From: JALZAA01 sp046727755
Lineage (GTDB): Bacteria; Actinomycetota; Acidimicrobiia; IMCC26256; JACDBD01
Assembly (NCBI GenBank): GCA_046727755.1
Contig: JBKPDG010000100.1
Coordinates: 1-14,182, forward strand
DNA: 14,182 nucleotides
Direction: 5' to 3'
Below are positions 1 through 6,636 of the stretch, piece by piece (the stretch's first letter is position 1; every line of letters starts with the position of its first letter). The translations under genes and the position numbers were made by a program. The notes beneath the pieces were generated by a model. The model saw only the letters and a program-made list of their open reading frames with translations. It was not told where the DNA came from and searched no databases.

Positions 1-7
1 CCGAGCG

Positions 8-13
8 TAGCCT
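8..13 (+). promoter_or_regulatory. Putative -10 element of a leaderless promoter
   Basis: The hexamer TAGCCT fits the actinobacterial -10 form TAnnnT and ends 6 bases before the GTG at position 20. Transcription would therefore begin at or next to the start codon. No Shine-Dalgarno sequence lies between. The -35 region is outside the window, so the call rests on spacing alone. Confidence 0.35.
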
Positions 14-19
14 CCAGTC

Positions 20-208
20 GTGACAGAGCGCGCTTGCGAGAACTGCGCCTTCCCCGACGAGGAGCAGGTGCTCGTCCGCCGGGTCTATGTGACGCCCGAG
101 ACGTGGGATCAGCCCGCGTCGCACGAGGTCGTCGAGGAGGCTGAGCTGTGGTGCGTGTCGTGTCGCTCGCAGTACCCGCACGAGATCGTCGAGGACGAGG
201 AGGCCTGA
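20..208 (+). CDS. Small zinc-ribbon protein, 62 aa, function unknown
   Basis: This is a 62-residue acidic protein with two CxxC knuckles, Cys6-Cys9 near the N-terminus and Cys45-Cys48 near the C-terminus. That is the layout of a four-cysteine zinc ribbon, so metal binding is likely; no catalytic motif is visible. The stretch between the knuckles (Val17 to Val24) looks like beta strands. The C-terminus is rich in Glu and Asp. The GTG start at 20 has no Shine-Dalgarno sequence, but a TAGCCT hexamer lies 6 bases upstream, which suits a leaderless message. The gene converges on the DUF5318 gene, with a GC hairpin filling the 18-base gap between the two stop codons. I do not recognise the family. 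A regulatory or RNA/protein-binding role is possible but cannot be told from sequence. Confidence 0.7.
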   Translation: MTERACENCAFPDEEQVLVRRVYVTPETWDQPASHEVVEEAELWCVSCRSQYPHEIVEDEEA

Positions 209-209
209 C

Positions 210-226
210 GCGGCGCGCTTCGCCGC
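210..226. terminator. Hairpin between convergent stop codons (candidate bidirectional terminator)
   Basis: A perfect 6-bp stem, GCGGCG paired with CGCCGC around a 5-base loop, sits exactly between the TGA of the zinc-ribbon gene (206-208) and the TGA of the DUF5318 gene (complement of 227-229). The two stop triplets could add three pairs across a bulged base. There is no T-tract on either side, so it would be a tract-less actinobacterial-type terminator or an RNA 3'-end stabiliser. Confidence 0.45.
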
Positions 227-592
227 TCAGCCGGCGTGACGTCGGCCGAGCAGGTACCGGCGGTCGAGGTGGTTCCAGCGACAGTCGAGACAGACCTCGA
301 CGACGTAGCACGCGAACTCGTCGAACGACGCGTCGAGCTTGGCGAGCTCGCCCTGGTTCGTGATGCAACGGCCGTTGGCCTGCTTCAGCGTGTCGCCGTA
401 CACGTAGGAGACGTAGCGCACGCGCTCCGATTCGCAGATCGGGCAGTCGTGCGACGCAGGCTCGCCGACGTTACGGGCGGCTCGGAGCAGCTCGGGATGC
501 GCGTCGCACACGTCGAGTCGAGTCACCGCGCCGCGCCGGAGGTCACGCAGGACCGCGCGGCGGGCGAGTGCGTAGTCGACATGCGACGGCAT
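227..592 (-). CDS. DUF5318 family protein
   Basis: This 121-aa protein resembles DUF5318 members that sit beside ino1/padR in other actinobacteria. Family-like features are an N-terminal VDYALARR segment, a CDAHPELLRAA segment at 29-39, the CPIC knuckle (Cys50, Cys53), a YVYGD segment at 63-67 and a C-terminal EVCLDCRWNHL segment holding Cys101 and Cys104. The two CxxC pairs suggest one bound zinc. Its function is unknown. The start at 592 (ATG) is chosen because family resemblance begins there and a TATGCT hexamer lies 8 bases upstream, as for a leaderless message. An in-frame GTG at 637 would add 15 unconserved-looking residues. The gene is divergent from padR, and the M. tuberculosis counterpart is, from memory, also close to the padR-ino1 pair. 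Confidence 0.8.
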   Translation of the reverse strand: MPSHVDYALARRAVLRDLRRGAVTRLDVCDAHPELLRAARNVGEPASHDCPICESERVRYVSYVYGDTLKQANGRCITNQGELAKLDASFDEFACYVVEVCLDCRWNHLDRRYLLGRRHAG

Positions 593-600
593 CGGCTCGA

Positions 601-606
601 AGCATA
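601..606 (-). promoter_or_regulatory. Putative -10 element for the DUF5318 gene
   Basis: Read on the minus strand, TATGCT lies 8 bases before the ATG at 592 and matches the TAnnnT form. No good -35 is seen at the usual distance. The position supports 592 rather than 637 as the translation start, because a start at 637 would lie upstream of this promoter. Confidence 0.35.
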
Positions 607-756
607 GGAGCGCGTCCCGGCGGACGCGAGCCAACACGAGCCGCGCGCGGGCGGCCAGATCCGAGCGACCTGCCGGCGACGTACGCCCGTCGCGCCCGCC
701 CGCCCGGCCGCCCGGTCGGTGAACCGCGGGTGGCCGATCGATGGCCGCCGGGGGGC

Positions 757-785
757 TTGACGGTGACCACCCACCCTCTCATACT
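757..785 (+). promoter_or_regulatory. Promoter of padR-ino1
   Basis: TTGACG (757-762, five of six matches to the -35 consensus) and CATACT (780-785, four of six to the -10 consensus) are separated by exactly 17 bases. This is the best consensus-like promoter in the window. Transcription would begin near 791-793, inside the palindrome described in the next entry, leaving a leader of about 54 bases before the padR start. Confidence 0.6.
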
Positions 786-790
786 GGCCA

Positions 791-814
791 TCCGATATAT
801 CGGAGCGATATATC
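791..814 (+). promoter_or_regulatory. Probable PadR operator: palindrome plus second half-site
   Basis: TCCGATATATCGGA at 791-804 is a perfect 14-bp palindrome. A second CGATATATC follows at 806-814, giving two GATATATC cores 13 bp apart. The site is an AT island in very GC-rich DNA, lies directly downstream of the -10 hexamer, and would overlap the transcription start. PadR regulators commonly bind AT-rich dyads at their own promoters, so autorepression of padR-ino1 is the likely meaning. The binding itself is inferred. Confidence 0.6.
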
Positions 815-845
815 CCGCGTTCGACCAGTCAGACGGAGCCATCCC

Positions 846-1474
846 GTGCTCGAACTCGCCATCCTGGGCCTGCTCAAGGAGCAACCGCTACACGGCTACG
901 AGCTGAAGAAGCGTCTCGGCGACACCCTCGGTTTCCTCTGGGGGGTCTCGTACGGGTCCCTCTATCCGGCGCTCCGCCGCCTCGAGCGCGCCGGGGCGAT
1001 CGAGATCGTCGGGCCCGGCTCGCCGGCGCCCGCACCGGCCCCGATGCCGGCCACCGGCTCGATCGACGGCGAGACGGCGGCCGCGCGCGTCCGTCGCGTG
1101 CCCAAGCCGACCCGTCGCACCCGCAAGCAGTACCGCCTCACGCCGCGGGGCGAGGAGCTCTTCGCCGAGCTGCTCACCGGTGACGACGCCCCCGGTGCCG
1201 ACGAGGAGAAGACCTTCGCGCTGAAATTCGCGTTCTGCCGGCACCTGGCCGGCGACGCCCGCCTTGCGTTGCTCGAGCGCCGCCGGGCCGGGCTGCACGA
1301 GCGCCTCGCCCAGGCCCAGGGGGCCACCCCGCGCCGAGGCGATCGCTATCTGCGCTCCCTCGCGGAGCACCGTACGGAGTCCACAGCACGCGACCTTGCG
1401 TGGCTGGACGAGCTCATCGCCGCTGAGCGGCGTGCAGCTCAACCCGAACCATCACAGGAAGGAGCGACCACATC

Positions 1475-1478
<4 letters not shown>
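846..1478 (+). CDS. PadR family transcriptional regulator
   Basis: A 210-aa regulator. Residues 1-55 form the PadR winged helix: LELAILGLLKEQPLHGYELKK at the N-terminus and GSLYPALRRLERAGAIEI at 36-53. The wing resumes at RKQYRLTPRGEELF (about 92-105). Between the two strands lies an extra segment of about 35 residues, starting with a Pro-Ala repeat (PAPAPAPMPA) and ending Arg/Lys-rich, longer than in minimal PadR proteins. The C-terminal part (about 120-195) is a helical dimerisation domain of the AphA/Vir type. The GTG at 846 is preferred because GGAG lies 7 bases upstream (835-838) and conserved residues begin there; an ATG at 741 would lie upstream of the promoter. Its TGA overlaps the ino1 ATG as ATGA. 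Control of ino1 and of itself is the obvious hypothesis; the effector is unknown. Confidence 0.9.
1456..1464 (+). promoter_or_regulatory. Strong ribosome binding site for ino1
   Basis: AGGAAGGAG lies within the last padR codons and ends 10 bases before the ino1 ATG at 1475. Together with the ATGA overlap it indicates independent ribosome loading plus translational coupling, so ino1 may be made in greater amount than its regulator. Confidence 0.6.
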
Positions 1479-2548
<1,070 letters not shown>

Positions 2549-2553
2549 CGTCC

Positions 2554-2569
2554 GGCGCGGCCCGGCGCC
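2554..2569. terminator. Weak GC dyad after ino1
   Basis: GGCGC and GCGCC can pair around a 6-base loop, 5 bases after the ino1 stop and before the next gene's putative promoter. There is no T-tract. It may be a weak terminator, or only a by-product of high GC. Confidence 0.2.
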
Positions 2570-2575
2570 ACTCGC

Positions 2576-2581
2576 CACAAT
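2576..2581 (+). promoter_or_regulatory. Putative -10 element of the methyltransferase gene
   Basis: CACAAT (five of six matches to TATAAT allowing only the first and third positions to differ counts four) ends 6 bases before the GTG at 2588. It has the same spacing as the other leaderless candidates here, though it lacks the first T of TAnnnT. Confidence 0.3.
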
Positions 2582-2587
2582 GAGCCT

Positions 2588-3301
2588 GTGAGCAATACCG
2601 AGAGCTGGGACCGGATCGCGTCCCAGCGCGCCGGGAGCCCGACCACCGACATCATCCAGTACGGGCCCGAGGGCCCGACCGAGGACGACCTTCGCGTCCT
2701 CGGCGACGTGGCCGGCAAGCGGGTCCTCGACCTCGGTTGCGGCGACGGACAGGCGGCGGTGGCATTCGCGCTTCGGGGCGCCACGACGATCGCGGTCGAT
2801 GCGTCGGTCCGGATGCTCGACCGGGCCCGCACGCTCGCCGAGAGCGCCGCCGTTCGGGTCGAGTGGCATCAGGGAGACGTCGCCGACCTCGCCTTCCTGC
2901 GGGCGGAATCGATCGACCTCGTGTTCAGCGCGTACTCGCTGGGCGAGGTCGGCGACTTGCAGCGCGTCTTCCGGCAGGTGCACCGGGTCCTCAAGAACCG
3001 CGGCGCGTTCGTCTTCTCGTACGAGCATCCGATCGGCTTGTGCGTCGGCCGCGAGCCCCCGGACACACCGTCGACGCCAATCAGCCGGGTCGTGCGTACG
3101 TCGTACTTCACCGATGAGCCCGTCACCGTCGAGCGCAACGGCGAGCCCATCCGTCTGCACGTGCGCACGATCAGCGAGGTATTCCACGCGCTGAGCCGCG
3201 GCGGCTTCCGCGTCGACGTGCTGGCAGAGCCCCGTCCGCCCGGCGCCGACGCCCTCGTCCCGCACACGATCGTCTGGCGCGGACGCAAGGAAGGCCTCTA
3301 G
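2588..3301 (+). CDS. Class I SAM-dependent methyltransferase
   Basis: A 237-aa protein with a Rossmann-type methyltransferase core. Motif I, VLDLGCGDGQ, is at 46-55. Motif II with an acidic end of strand 2 (IAVDAS) follows at about 68-73, then a GDVADL segment and the SIDLVFSAYSLGEVGDL post-motif region. The VHRVLKNRGAFVFSYEHP stretch is the usual strand 5 region of small-molecule methyltransferases. The N-terminal SWDRIA and YGPEGPTEDDL segments recur in actinobacterial members. The substrate cannot be told from sequence; a small metabolite or cofactor is more likely than DNA or RNA. Translation probably starts at the GTG at 2588, with no Shine-Dalgarno sequence but a CACAAT hexamer 6 bases upstream. 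It follows ino1 by 39 bases and converges on the CCA enzyme gene, leaving 10 bases between stops. A functional link to inositol is not evident. Confidence 0.85.
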   Translation: MSNTESWDRIASQRAGSPTTDIIQYGPEGPTEDDLRVLGDVAGKRVLDLGCGDGQAAVAFALRGATTIAVDASVRMLDRARTLAESAAVRVEWHQGDVADLAFLRAESIDLVFSAYSLGEVGDLQRVFRQVHRVLKNRGAFVFSYEHPIGLCVGREPPDTPSTPISRVVRTSYFTDEPVTVERNGEPIRLHVRTISEVFHALSRGGFRVDVLAEPRPPGADALVPHTIVWRGRKEGL

Positions 3302-3308
3302 CGAGGCC
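3293..3308. terminator. Hairpin at the methyltransferase / CCA enzyme convergent end
   Basis: GGCCTC (3293-3298) and GAGGCC (3303-3308) form a perfect 6-bp stem with a 4-base loop, and the methyltransferase TAG stop begins in that loop. It lies 3 bases from the opposing stop codon. On the minus strand the stem is followed by TTCCTT, a weak pyrimidine stretch, so it is a better terminator candidate for the CCA gene. Confidence 0.45.
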
Positions 3309-3311
3309 GGC

Positions 3312-4730
3312 TCAGCGCGCGGGCTCGATGCCGCGGGCGCGCGCCCACTCCGCGAGTCGCTGGTACGCCGCGTCCTCGTCGATCGGGCCCTCGTCGAGGC
3401 GGAGCTCGAGGAGGTAGTCGAGCGCCTCGCCGACCACCGGTCCGGGCTCGACGCCGAGCAACGCCATCACCTGGCGGCCGTCGAGCGGCGGGCGGATGCG
3501 ATCGAGCTCCTCCTGCTCGCGCAGCCGGGCGATGCGGGCCTCGAGCTCGTCGATGCGCCGGTTCAGTGCGCGCGCCTTCGTCTTGTTGCGCGTCGTGCAG
3601 TCCTGGCGGACGAGATGGTTGAGCGGCTCGAGCAGCGGTCCGGCGTCGCGGACGTAGCGGCGTACCGCTTTATCGGTCCATCCCATCGAGTACGTGTGGA
3701 CACGCAGATGGAGATAGACGAGGCGCGCGACGTCGTCGACGACGTCGCTCGGGAATCGCAGCGCGCGTAGCCGCTCCTCGGCCATGCGCGCGCCCACGAC
3801 CTCGTGGTGGTGGAAGCTGACCCCGCCGGGACCGACGGAGCGCGTCTTCGGCTTGCCGATGTCGTGCAGGAGCGCGGCGAGCCGCACGCGCAGCTCCGGG
3901 CGGGTCTTGCGCACGACCGCGATCGTGTGGGCGAGCACGTCCTTGTGCTGATGGATCGGATCCTGCTCGAGCTGCATGGCGTTCAACTCGGGCAGGAACT
4001 CCTCGGACAGGCCGGCGCGGCAGAGGAACCACAACCCGGCGGACGGGTCGGGCAGCAGCAGCAGCTTTGCGAGCTCGTCTCGGATGCGCTCCGCGCTCAC
4101 GATCTCCATGCGGCTGTGCAGCTCCTCGACCGCGGCGACGAGCTCCGGGTCGGGCTCGAGCGCGAACGCGGCGACGAAGCGGGCCGCTCGCATCATGCGC
4201 AGCGGGTCGTCGAGGAACGACACCTCGGGCTCGAGCGGGGTGCGCAGGCGCTTGGCGGCGAGGTCGGCGGCGCCTCCGAACGGATCCACCAGCTCGGGGT
4301 CGGGAAGTCGCAGCGCCATTGCGTTGATCGTGAAGTCGCGTCGGGACAGGTCGGTGTCGATGTCGTCGGCGAACGCCACCTCCGGCTTGCGGCTCTCGGG
4401 CCGGTACACCTCGGCCCGGAACGTCGTGATCTCGATGCTGAGGCCGTCCTTCTCGCACCCGACGGTGCCGAACCGCTGGCCCTGCAGCCACACGTGGTCC
4501 GCCCAGCCCCGCACGGCGCGCTCGACCGCGTCGGGCCGGGCGTCGGTTGCGAGGTCGACGTCCTCGTGCGGGAGGTCGAGGAGGGCGTCGCGGACGCTGC
4601 CGCCCACCAGGTAGCACTGGTATCCGCCCGCGACGAGCCGCCCGGCGAGCTCCTGGATCGGGGAGGCGCCGTCGAGGAGGGGCTGCAGGCGCGGCGGGAT
4701 CGGGGTCACCGGATCATTCTCGCCGACCAT
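3312..4730 (-). CDS. cca: CCA-adding tRNA nucleotidyltransferase
   Basis: A 472-aa class II (bacterial) nucleotidyltransferase that builds or repairs the 3' CCA end of tRNAs. Visible motifs are GGSVRD (43-48), the metal-binding pair Asp57 and Asp59 in EDVDLATDA, and RRDFTINAM (130-138). The neck/body region follows, with DDPLRMMRAARF at 174-185. A C-terminal HD domain has His268 and the His289-Asp290 pair in LLHDIGKP, giving possible phosphohydrolase activity. The long form with an HD domain is the actinobacterial type, also annotated pcnA in M. tuberculosis, where it lies near murJ as here. The ATG at 4730 lacks a good Shine-Dalgarno sequence. A GTG at 4709 (7 residues shorter) has GAGAAT exactly 6 bases upstream and may be the true leaderless start. 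Divergent from the DUF3499-like gene, with 37 bases between starts. Confidence 0.95.
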   Translation of the reverse strand: MVGENDPVTPIPPRLQPLLDGASPIQELAGRLVAGGYQCYLVGGSVRDALLDLPHEDVDLATDARPDAVERAVRGWADHVWLQGQRFGTVGCEKDGLSIEITTFRAEVYRPESRKPEVAFADDIDTDLSRRDFTINAMALRLPDPELVDPFGGAADLAAKRLRTPLEPEVSFLDDPLRMMRAARFVAAFALEPDPELVAAVEELHSRMEIVSAERIRDELAKLLLLPDPSAGLWFLCRAGLSEEFLPELNAMQLEQDPIHQHKDVLAHTIAVVRKTRPELRVRLAALLHDIGKPKTRSVGPGGVSFHHHEVVGARMAEERLRALRFPSDVVDDVARLVYLHLRVHTYSMGWTDKAVRRYVRDAGPLLEPLNHLVRQDCTTRNKTKARALNRRIDELEARIARLREQEELDRIRPPLDGRQVMALLGVEPGPVVGEALDYLLELRLDEGPIDEDAAYQRLAEWARARGIEPAR

Positions 4731-4755
4731 CCACCACTTCTCGGGTTGCCTTCTG

Positions 4756-4761
4756 TACGTT
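4756..4761 (+). promoter_or_regulatory. Putative -10 element of the DUF3499-like gene
   Basis: TACGTT (TAnnnT) ends 6 bases before the ATG at 4768, predicting a leaderless transcript. No consensus -35 is visible at 16-18 bases upstream. Confidence 0.4.
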
Positions 4762-4767
4762 CACGAC

Positions 4768-5040
4768 ATGAGGGGATGCGGGCGTCCTGGCTGCAACGCA
4801 CCGGCGGCAGCGGCGATCGGCTTCGACAGCGCGCGCCAGGCGGTGTGGCTCCACCCGCTCGACGAGCCCGAGGCCACCGGCCGGCTCTGCAAGGTCCACG
4901 CCGACTCGCTCCGGCCTCCTCGCGGCTGGCGCTTCTTCGATTACCGCGAGCCGGCCGAGCCCGACCCCGAGGTCACGGACCTGCTCGACGCCCGCTCTCC
5001 GCTCCTCGAGCGTGCGTTCCGGAGCGCCCGGGCGAGCTGA
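4768..5040 (+). CDS. DUF3499-like small cysteine protein
   Basis: A 90-aa protein resembling actinobacterial DUF3499. It has an N-terminal CxxxxC pair (Cys4, Cys9 in CGRPGC), a middle strand region with VWLHPLDEPE, and a CKVHADSL segment carrying Cys41 and His44, followed by the PPRGW motif at 50-54. The Cys/His set could bind one zinc ion. The last 30 residues are acidic and helical and have no evident motif. Function is unknown. No Shine-Dalgarno sequence is present; the TACGTT hexamer 6 bases upstream suggests a leaderless message. It is divergent from cca and lies 81 bases before nfeD, so it may be transcribed with nfeD or alone. Assignment to DUF3499 is from recognition of the motif pattern and is moderately sure. 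Confidence 0.75.
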   Translation: MRGCGRPGCNAPAAAAIGFDSARQAVWLHPLDEPEATGRLCKVHADSLRPPRGWRFFDYREPAEPDPEVTDLLDARSPLLERAFRSARAS

Positions 5041-5091
5041 CGCGCACCGGCTGAGCGCCGCCGCGTTCCGTCCGAATCGCAACCGTTGAGG

Positions 5092-5097
5092 TACCGT
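5092..5097 (+). promoter_or_regulatory. Possible -10 element for nfeD-SPFH operon
   Basis: TACCGT fits TAnnnT. Transcription from about 5104 would give a leader of about 18 bases that still contains the Shine-Dalgarno sequence before the ATG at 5122. The -35 region is not convincing. Confidence 0.25.
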
Positions 5098-5121
5098 CGC
5101 GGCAGTACGGCAGGAGCCGCG
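5098..5121 (+). promoter_or_regulatory. Hairpin carrying the nfeD Shine-Dalgarno sequence in its loop
   Basis: CGCGGC (5098-5103) can pair with GCCGCG (5116-5121), which abuts the ATG. The 12-base loop holds most of the CAGGAG ribosome binding site (5111-5116). A competing pairing of CCGT (5094-5097) with ACGG (5107-5110) is possible. Such a structure could tune translation initiation, but in GC-rich DNA it may arise by chance. Confidence 0.25.
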
Positions 5122-5646
5122 ATGGACGTCGACTCTCCGGAGACCTGGCGCTGGATCTGGCTGATCGCCGCCGTGGTGTTCGCCCTCGCCGAGGTGTTCA
5201 CCCCCGTCCTCTTCTTCATGCTGTCGTTCGCGCTCGGCGCGGCCGCGGCCACGGTGGCGGCCTTCGCCGGCGGCGGGGCCATCGTCCAGTGGGCGCTGTT
5301 CGTCGGCGTCACGGCGGTCAGCCTCGCCGCCCTGATCCCGCTCGGACGCCGGCTCGAGGGCCGCGACGAGATCCACCCCGTCGGCGCGAACCGCTGGGAG
5401 GGGCGTACGGCGACCGTCGTGACCGAGATCCCAGCCGGCAAGCACGAGACCGGCCTCGTGCGCATCGACCGAGAGACGTGGAAGGCGGAGAGCACCAACG
5501 GCGTGGGCGTTGCCGTGGGCGCCACCGTGCTCGTCACCGACGTGACCGGCACCCACCTCGTCGTCAGCCCGTGGCGCATCGACGTCGCGCCGCGGGGAAC
5601 CTCGCCCGGCCGCACCGAGCCGGGCTCGCCGTCGGCACCCGGCTGA
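5122..5646 (+). CDS. NfeD-like membrane protein
   Basis: A 174-aa short-form NfeD protein. Three hydrophobic segments lie at about 10-28, 30-50 and 55-76. A soluble C-terminal OB-fold domain follows at about 88-155 (GRTATVVTEI, GLVRIDRETWKAES, GATVLVTDVTGTHLVVSP), with a Pro/Gly/Ser-rich tail. The DRETWKAES segment is typical of the NfeD OB domain. The N-terminal ClpP-like protease domain of long NfeD proteins is absent. Short NfeD proteins pair with SPFH/stomatin proteins and are thought to organise membrane microdomains, and an SPFH gene follows 24 bases downstream, which supports the call. The ATG at 5122 is chosen for its CAGGAG 5 bases upstream; a TTG at 5086 would add 12 residues without a ribosome site. 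No signal peptide beyond the first membrane segment. Confidence 0.88.
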   Translation: MDVDSPETWRWIWLIAAVVFALAEVFTPVLFFMLSFALGAAAATVAAFAGGGAIVQWALFVGVTAVSLAALIPLGRRLEGRDEIHPVGANRWEGRTATVVTEIPAGKHETGLVRIDRETWKAESTNGVGVAVGATVLVTDVTGTHLVVSPWRIDVAPRGTSPGRTEPGSPSAPG

Positions 5647-5670
5647 CGGCCGTCGCGAAGGAGCTGTCCG

Positions 5671-6636
5671 ATGGCAGCAATCATCGTCCTGGCCCTCGTG
5701 GCCTTCCTCTTGTTCGTGCTCGCGTTCACCTGTATCAAGATCGTCCGGCCGTACCAGCGTGGTGTCGTCGAGCGGCTCGGTCGTTACAAGGGAACCGTCG
5801 ATCCGGGCTTGCGGATCATCGTCCCGTTCGTCGACCGGGTGCACATGGTCGACATGCGCGAGCAGGTCGTCGAGGTACCGGCGCAAGAGGTGATCACCTC
5901 CGACAACGTCGTGGTCTCGGTGTACGCAGTCGTCTATCACGAGGCCACCGACGCCAAGCGGCTCATGTACAACGTGGCCAACTTCCAGCTCGCCGTCACC
6001 AAGCTTGCGCAGACGAACCTGCGGAACCTGATCGGTGACCTCGACCTCGACGACGCGTTGACGTCGAGCGCCAAGATCAACACGCACCTGCGCGACATCC
6101 TCGACGACTCGACCGACAAGTGGGGCGTGCGCGTGGTGCGGGTCGAGATCCAACGCATCGACCCGCCGCCCGACGTCGTGCAGTCGATGCACCACCAGAT
6201 GCAAGCGGAGCGCACGCGCCGCGCGGTGGTCACCGAAGCTCTGGGGGTGCGCGAGGCCGCGATCACCCGAGCCGAAGGCGACAAGCAGGCCGCCATCCTC
6301 GAGGCGCAGGGCGAGTCCGAGGCGATCCAGCGGCTCGCCGACGCCGAGAAGTACCGCCAGACGGCGGTGGCCGAGGGAGAGGCGGCGGCAACCCGGGCCG
6401 TGTTCTCGGCCATCCACGAGGGCGACCCGACCCCCGACCTGCTGGCGCTCAAGTACCTCGAGGCGTTGCGCGGCATCGCCGACGGAAAGGCGACGAAGAT
6501 CTTCCTGCCCAACGAGATCGGTGGGCTCTTCGGCGCTGTCGGTGGCCTGGCCGAGATGCTTCGCGAGCCGTCGACGGACGGCGAGCAACGCACGGTCGAC
6601 GCCGAGCCCGCCGAGCCGGGCGGCAGCTCCGGCTAG
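5671..6636 (+). CDS. SPFH/stomatin-like (paraslipin, QmcA-type) membrane protein
   Basis: A 321-aa SPFH-domain protein. Residues 3-22 form one N-terminal membrane anchor (AIIVLALVAFLLFVLAF). The SPFH domain begins at VRPYQRGVVERLGRYKGTVDPGL (about 25-47) and runs to about 190, with QEVITSDNVVVSVYAVVYH and LRNLIGDLDLDDALTSSAKIN as signature stretches. From about 195 to 260 there is an Ala/Glu-rich coiled coil (EALGVREAAITRAEGDKQAAILEAQGESEAIQ, split here only by ordinary residues), the oligomerisation region. The C-terminus is acidic and disordered. These proteins form large ring-like assemblies in membrane microdomains with NfeD partners. AAGGAG lies upstream of the ATG. Its TAG stop shares CTAG with the stop of the opposing deacetylase gene. 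Confidence 0.93.
   Translation: MAAIIVLALVAFLLFVLAFTCIKIVRPYQRGVVERLGRYKGTVDPGLRIIVPFVDRVHMVDMREQVVEVPAQEVITSDNVVVSVYAVVYHEATDAKRLMYNVANFQLAVTKLAQTNLRNLIGDLDLDDALTSSAKINTHLRDILDDSTDKWGVRVVRVEIQRIDPPPDVVQSMHHQMQAERTRRAVVTEALGVREAAITRAEGDKQAAILEAQGESEAIQRLADAEKYRQTAVAEGEAAATRAVFSAIHEGDPTPDLLALKYLEALRGIADGKATKIFLPNEIGGLFGAVGGLAEMLREPSTDGEQRTVDAEPAEPGGSSG

Noticed and set aside
741..845. N-terminal extension of the PadR gene from an ATG at 741
   Set aside because: It would start upstream of the promoter and operator, lacks family-like sequence, and a GTG at 846 has a well-placed GGAG.
593..845. A coding gene in the 250-base gap between DUF5318 and padR
   Set aside because: The open frames there have no motif or ribosome site. 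The region is explained by divergent promoters and the PadR operator.
3804..5054. 416-codon plus-strand frame opposite cca
   Set aside because: It is the complement of a clear CCA enzyme and runs on through the DUF3499-like gene in another frame, with no domain signature.
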